Notes under the pieces: generated by a model
Database searches by the model: none
Told to the model about the DNA's origin: nothing
Seen by the model: only the letters and a program-made list of their open reading frames with translations
Translations under genes and position numbers: made by a program
Shown: in pieces, positions 11,681 through 14,636 of the stretch
Layout of the letters: every line of letters starts with the position of its first letter
Position numbering within the stretch: the first letter of the stretch is position 1
NCBI GenBank assembly: GCA_009691925.1
Contig: SIAG01000056.1
Coordinates: 1-14,636 of the forward strand
DNA from: Planctomycetaceae bacterium
GTDB lineage: Bacteria; Planctomycetota; Planctomycetia; Pirellulales; UBA1268
DNA: 14,636 bases
Reading direction: 5' to 3'

Positions 11681-14636
11681 GGTCGAGGAGGAGCAATCGA
11701 CCGTCGTCGGGGCGGGTCTCGACGCTCCGGTGGTTGAGACGGCGGGTGAGCAACAGCCGGCTTCCCGTCACGGCCAACAATTGCCGGCCATCGCTTCCCT
11801 CGACGAAACCGATGCTGCTGATCGCCCAGCCGGGACGAATCTCGTTGAGTGTGGCGCCGCTGACCGCATCGCACAGCCGGATGCAGCGGTCGTCGGCCAC
11901 GATCATTGACCGGCCGTTGTGCGCCCAAAGAATGCCACGCACCATCGTGGCGAACGACGACAGCTCGACGACGACGCTCCCGCTCTCGGCATCGACAATC
12001 AACACGTTCCCTTCGATCGCGCCGACAGCCAGGCTTTCACCGTCCGGAGACCAGGAGAGGACGATATCGACCCAAGGCTCGCTGCCGAAGTCGCACAGCT
12101 GCCGGCCGCTCCTCGCGATTGGGGCCCCATCCGCGGCGAGATCGTAGAGGATGATGGCCGCACGTTTCGACATCGCCAATCTGGGCCGAGGAACATTCGT
12201 GAAGGCGACGGAACCGATCCCCCCTTCGCCCGGCCCCCCGTTGAGGCGCTCCGGATGCTCCTCGATCTCGAGTTGCAGCGATCCCGTGTCGAAGTCCCAG
12301 ATCCGAACCATTCGCTCACGCCACCCGCAGGCCATCAGGCGGCGTCCGTCGGGCGAGAGCGTAAAGGATTGGATGTCTCCCCAGTCCCCACGGAACGATC
12401 GTTCGATCCGTCCGCTCGCAAGATTGACCACACAGACCCGCTCGTGGATGGCGACGAGCACCCGCTCGTCGTCGAGGAACGTCATCATTTCGATGTCGGC
12501 TTCGGCACTCCGCAGCGCCTCACGGTCGGACGGCACGCCGTCGACATTCCAGGGGGTATCAAAGGGTCGGATTTCCCCTCGATCCACTTCCGGATCCCGA
12601 AGCTCCGCCACACGGATCCCACGGTCAACGCCCCCCCATACAACGCGCTCCCCGGCTGGCGAGAAGGCAACGGAAAAAACCTCGTTCCCACGGAGCTCGA
12701 GGTCACGGCGATGGCTGCCGTCGGCCACGTTCCAGAGCCGCACCCGGCCCACGTCGACAGGCACCTCCTCCTCGGTCTCATCGGGCGGGTCGGGCTCTTC
12801 GTTCGCGTCATCGTTCTTTTTGCGGAGCATGCCGGCCGTGGCCACGATCTCTCCATCGGGGCTGAAGACGACCTGATTGATCTCGTGGCCAACATCGATC
12901 TCGCGTGGCACTCCGGCGGCCGTTCCGTCCTCAGCGAGCGGCAGGAAGATGAGCGTCCCGTCGGCTGCGCCGGCAGCGAGCAGGTCACCGCTCCGTGAGA
13001 GGGCGAGAGAGTGGATCTGCAAGGCATCATGATCCTCCGGCTGCGCCTTCGCCCCCCGGTCGATGAGCGTGGCGATTTCGCCATGCGTCCGGGCGAGGAG
13101 CCATCCGCCGGCGATCGAATCGGCGAGCGCCGGATCGGCGGCGGCGCTCTTCCGCAGGTCGGCGACGGCTTCGTCAGCATTGCCAAGTCGGTAGGTCTCG
13201 AAGGCGCGGCGGAGATCGCGGGCGGCATCCCGCGAAGCCTTCTCGGCACGTTCCGTTGCCTCCCGGGCAACGCCCCGGGCCCGCTCCTCGATCACGAGAC
13301 CGCCGAGGACAACCGCGGCCAGGGCGGCGGCGATCGCGCCGGCGAGCGTGGGATTGCGCCGCAGCCAGCGGCCGGCATGCTGAGCCGGCGTGAGGGGTCG
13401 GGCGAACGTCGGCCGGCCGTCGAGGAAGCGCGACAGGTCGACGCCGAGCTCGGCGGCCGACTGGTAGCGATCGCCCGGCCGTTTCGCCAAGCACTTGCTG
13501 CAGACGGCGACGAGATCGGGGTGGATCCCCGGCACGACGCGGTCGGCCGGCTCCGGCTCGACGTCGAGCACGCGCCGATAGATGGAGTCGAGCGACGGAC
13601 CGGCATTGACGCAGCGCCCCGTCAGAAGTCGATCGAGGACGAGGCCGAGGGCATGGACGTCGGTCCGGGCATCCATCGGGCCGAGCGCCGGGTTGACCTG
13701 CTCGGGGGCCATCCACTCCGGCGTCCCCAACCTCGTACCGATCTCGGTGGGGGCGCCGCTGGGGGAATCGTGATCGACGCTGACGATCGAGGCGCTCAAT
13801 CCGAAGTCACCGAGCTTCACCCCCTGCCGTCGCACTCCCTCCGGCTCCCCGACGGTGCTGCGCGTCTCGGGCCGGTCGTCGGGGGGGAGCGGGCCGTCGT
13901 CGCTCGGCACGAGGAGAACGTTCCCCGGCTTGATGTCGCGGTGGATGACGCCCACGGCATGGGCCGCGTGAGCCGCTTCGGCGAGGGCCCGGGCGACACC
14001 GGCGGCCATGGCGGGATCGACGGGGCCGGGATGACGCTCGAGATAGGAGGCGAGGCTTTCGCCGCACAGCTCCTGGGCGATGTAGGGGAGCTCGTTGTGT
14101 TCCCCCACCTCATGAACGATGACGACATGCGGATGGGAAATCTTCGCGGCGTGTCTCGCCTCGCGGATGAACCGTTTCTTTTTCCCCGTGTCGAGGACGA
14201 TCTGGGGGCGGGCGATCTTCAGCGCCTCGCGGCGGACGAGCAACGTGTCGATCACCTCGAAGACCTCGGCGAAGCCCCCTTCGCCGATCTTGTGGATCAC
14301 GCGGAACTTCCCAATCATCAGCGGCGGTGGCGCCTTCGCCTCCCCTGCCGCCACCATCCGGAGAAGAAGGAGCGTGTCGAGCCGTTCGGCCAGTTCGGGG
14401 GTGATTCTGGCATCCCCGGCGACGTCGTTGCCAGGCGTGGCAAGGCCGGCAAGTTGGTCGTCGATCGCAGCCAGCCGCTTGACGGCGGCGTCGAGTGGCG
14501 CTGGATCGCCGTGCGTTCCGTCACCGGTCCCGTCACCGGTCCCGTCACCGGTCCCGTCACCGGTCCCGTCACCGGTCCCGTCACGTGGACCTGGACCGTC
14601 ACCTGGACCTGGACCAGTCCCTGGCCGATCATCCTC
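11643..14636 (-). CDS. Ser/Thr protein kinase with membrane segment and WD40-type propeller, 5' end outside the window
   Basis: At least 997 residues are visible. Numbering here is from the ATG at 14357. The kinase domain (about 17-315) has the Gly loop GEGGFAEVF (25-33), Lys47 in ALKIA, HRDIKPGN (139-146), DFG (184-186) and GTPEWMAPEQ (211-220), so it should be active. About 30 extra Pro/Asp-rich residues (150-178) sit between the catalytic loop and DFG. A membrane segment (about 337-356) follows, then a charged helix and about nine WD40-like repeats (SPDG..LA.G..DG.. pattern) to the C-terminus. An acidic loop (NDDANEEPDPPDETEEE) interrupts one repeat. The kinase is thus cytoplasmic and the propeller extracytoplasmic. 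The ATG at 14357 has no ribosome site, and the frame stays open to the window edge with coding-like sequence (ITPELAERLDTLLLLR, a GTGD repeat). No other in-frame start exists in the window, so I place the start outside. Targets are unknown. Confidence 0.88.
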   Translation of the reverse strand, partial: EDDRPGTGPGPGDGPGPRDGTGDGTGDGTGDGTGDGTGDGTHGDPAPLDAAVKRLAAIDDQLAGLATPGNDVAGDARITPELAERLDTLLLLRMVAAGEAKAPPPLMIGKFRVIHKIGEGGFAEVFEVIDTLLVRREALKIARPQIVLDTGKKKRFIREARHAAKISHPHVVIVHEVGEHNELPYIAQELCGESLASYLERHPGPVDPAMAAGVARALAEAAHAAHAVGVIHRDIKPGNVLLVPSDDGPLPPDDRPETRSTVGEPEGVRRQGVKLGDFGLSASIVSVDHDSPSGAPTEIGTRLGTPEWMAPEQVNPALGPMDARTDVHALGLVLDRLLTGRCVNAGPSLDSIYRRVLDVEPEPADRVVPGIHPDLVAVCSKCLAKRPGDRYQSAAELGVDLSRFLDGRPTFARPLTPAQHAGRWLRRNPTLAGAIAAALAAVVLGGLVIEERARGVAREATERAEKASRDAARDLRRAFETYRLGNADEAVADLRKSAAADPALADSIAGGWLLARTHGEIATLIDRGAKAQPEDHDALQIHSLALSRSGDLLAAGAADGTLIFLPLAEDGTAAGVPREIDVGHEINQVVFSPDGEIVATAGMLRKKNDDANEEPDPPDETEEEVPVDVGRVRLWNVADGSHRRDLELRGNEVFSVAFSPAGERVVWGGVDRGIRVAELRDPEVDRGEIRPFDTPWNVDGVPSDREALRSAEADIEMMTFLDDERVLVAIHERVCVVNLASGRIERSFRGDWGDIQSFTLSPDGRRLMACGWRERMVRIWDFDTGSLQLEIEEHPERLNGGPGEGGIGSVAFTNVPRPRLAMSKRAAIILYDLAADGAPIARSGRQLCDFGSEPWVDIVLSWSPDGESLAVGAIEGNVLIVDAESGSVVVELSSFATMVRGILWAHNGRSMIVADDRCIRLCDAVSGATLNEIRPGWAISSIGFVEGSDGRQLLAVTGSRLLLTRRLNHRSVETRPDDGRLLLLDLSRRLPAAALEE
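14518..14584 (-). repeat. 12-bp minisatellite, about 5.6 perfect copies, in frame in the kinase gene
   Basis: The unit CCGTCACCGGTC repeats exactly from 14518 to 14584. On the minus strand each unit is four codons, giving Asp-Gly-Thr-Gly in tandem in the same frame as the kinase. It is flanked at 14585-14615 by shorter TGGACC repeats that read Pro-Gly-Pro-Gly. Because 12 is a multiple of three, copy-number change would lengthen or shorten the linker without a frameshift. Confidence 0.9.

Overview
The window is about 14.6 kb of GC-rich bacterial chromosome and most likely comes from a planctomycete. The assignment rests on gene content and style: a large Ser/Thr kinase fused to a membrane segment and a WD40-type propeller, a small membrane protein with leucine-rich repeats, an archaeal-flavoured phosphohexomutase (GGEGNGG and SNTEP motifs), a FolC with a DAAHN motif, and a proline-rich LysM protein. 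No rRNA, confident tRNA, CRISPR array, transposase, integrase or phage gene is visible. Very high GC produces long open frames antisense to nearly every gene; I treat these as shadows.

Layout, left to right. (1) The 3' end of folC (+) runs in from the left edge and converges on an S41 C-terminal processing protease gene (-); both stop codons lie in the two arms of one perfect 8-bp inverted repeat. (2) Upstream of the protease gene on the same strand is glgC, so glgC and the protease probably form a two-gene unit. (3) A 356-bp gap separates glgC from a divergent LysM gene (+). The gap holds a perfect DnaA-box match and a small palindrome. The LysM protein has an L,D-transpeptidase-like C-terminus but no cysteine at all, so it looks like a pseudo-enzyme. 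(4) A glmM-type mutase (-) and a phosphoglucomutase-type phospho-sugar mutase (+) stand head to head around a 166-bp control region. (5) Three plus-strand genes follow: an LRR membrane protein, a class 3 lipase and a TauE/SafE (TSUP) permease. (6) A short gap with possible tiny ORFs is followed by a large kinase-WD40 gene (-). Its reading frame stays open to the right edge through a 12-bp in-frame minisatellite, so its true start lies outside the window.

How the genes work together. Phosphoglucomutase (Glc-6-P/Glc-1-P), GlgC (Glc-1-P to ADP-glucose) and GlmM (GlcN-6-P/GlcN-1-P) form a hexose-phosphate group feeding glycogen and cell-envelope precursors. The LysM protein and the membrane-anchored protease fit an envelope theme. 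The LRR-lipase-permease run and the kinase have no clear pathway link to the rest. I see no convincing new defence or mobile system. The most unusual items are the cysteine-free transpeptidase-like protein, the minisatellite-encoded (Gly-Thr-Gly-Asp) linker in the kinase, and the stop codons shared with a palindrome between folC and the protease gene.
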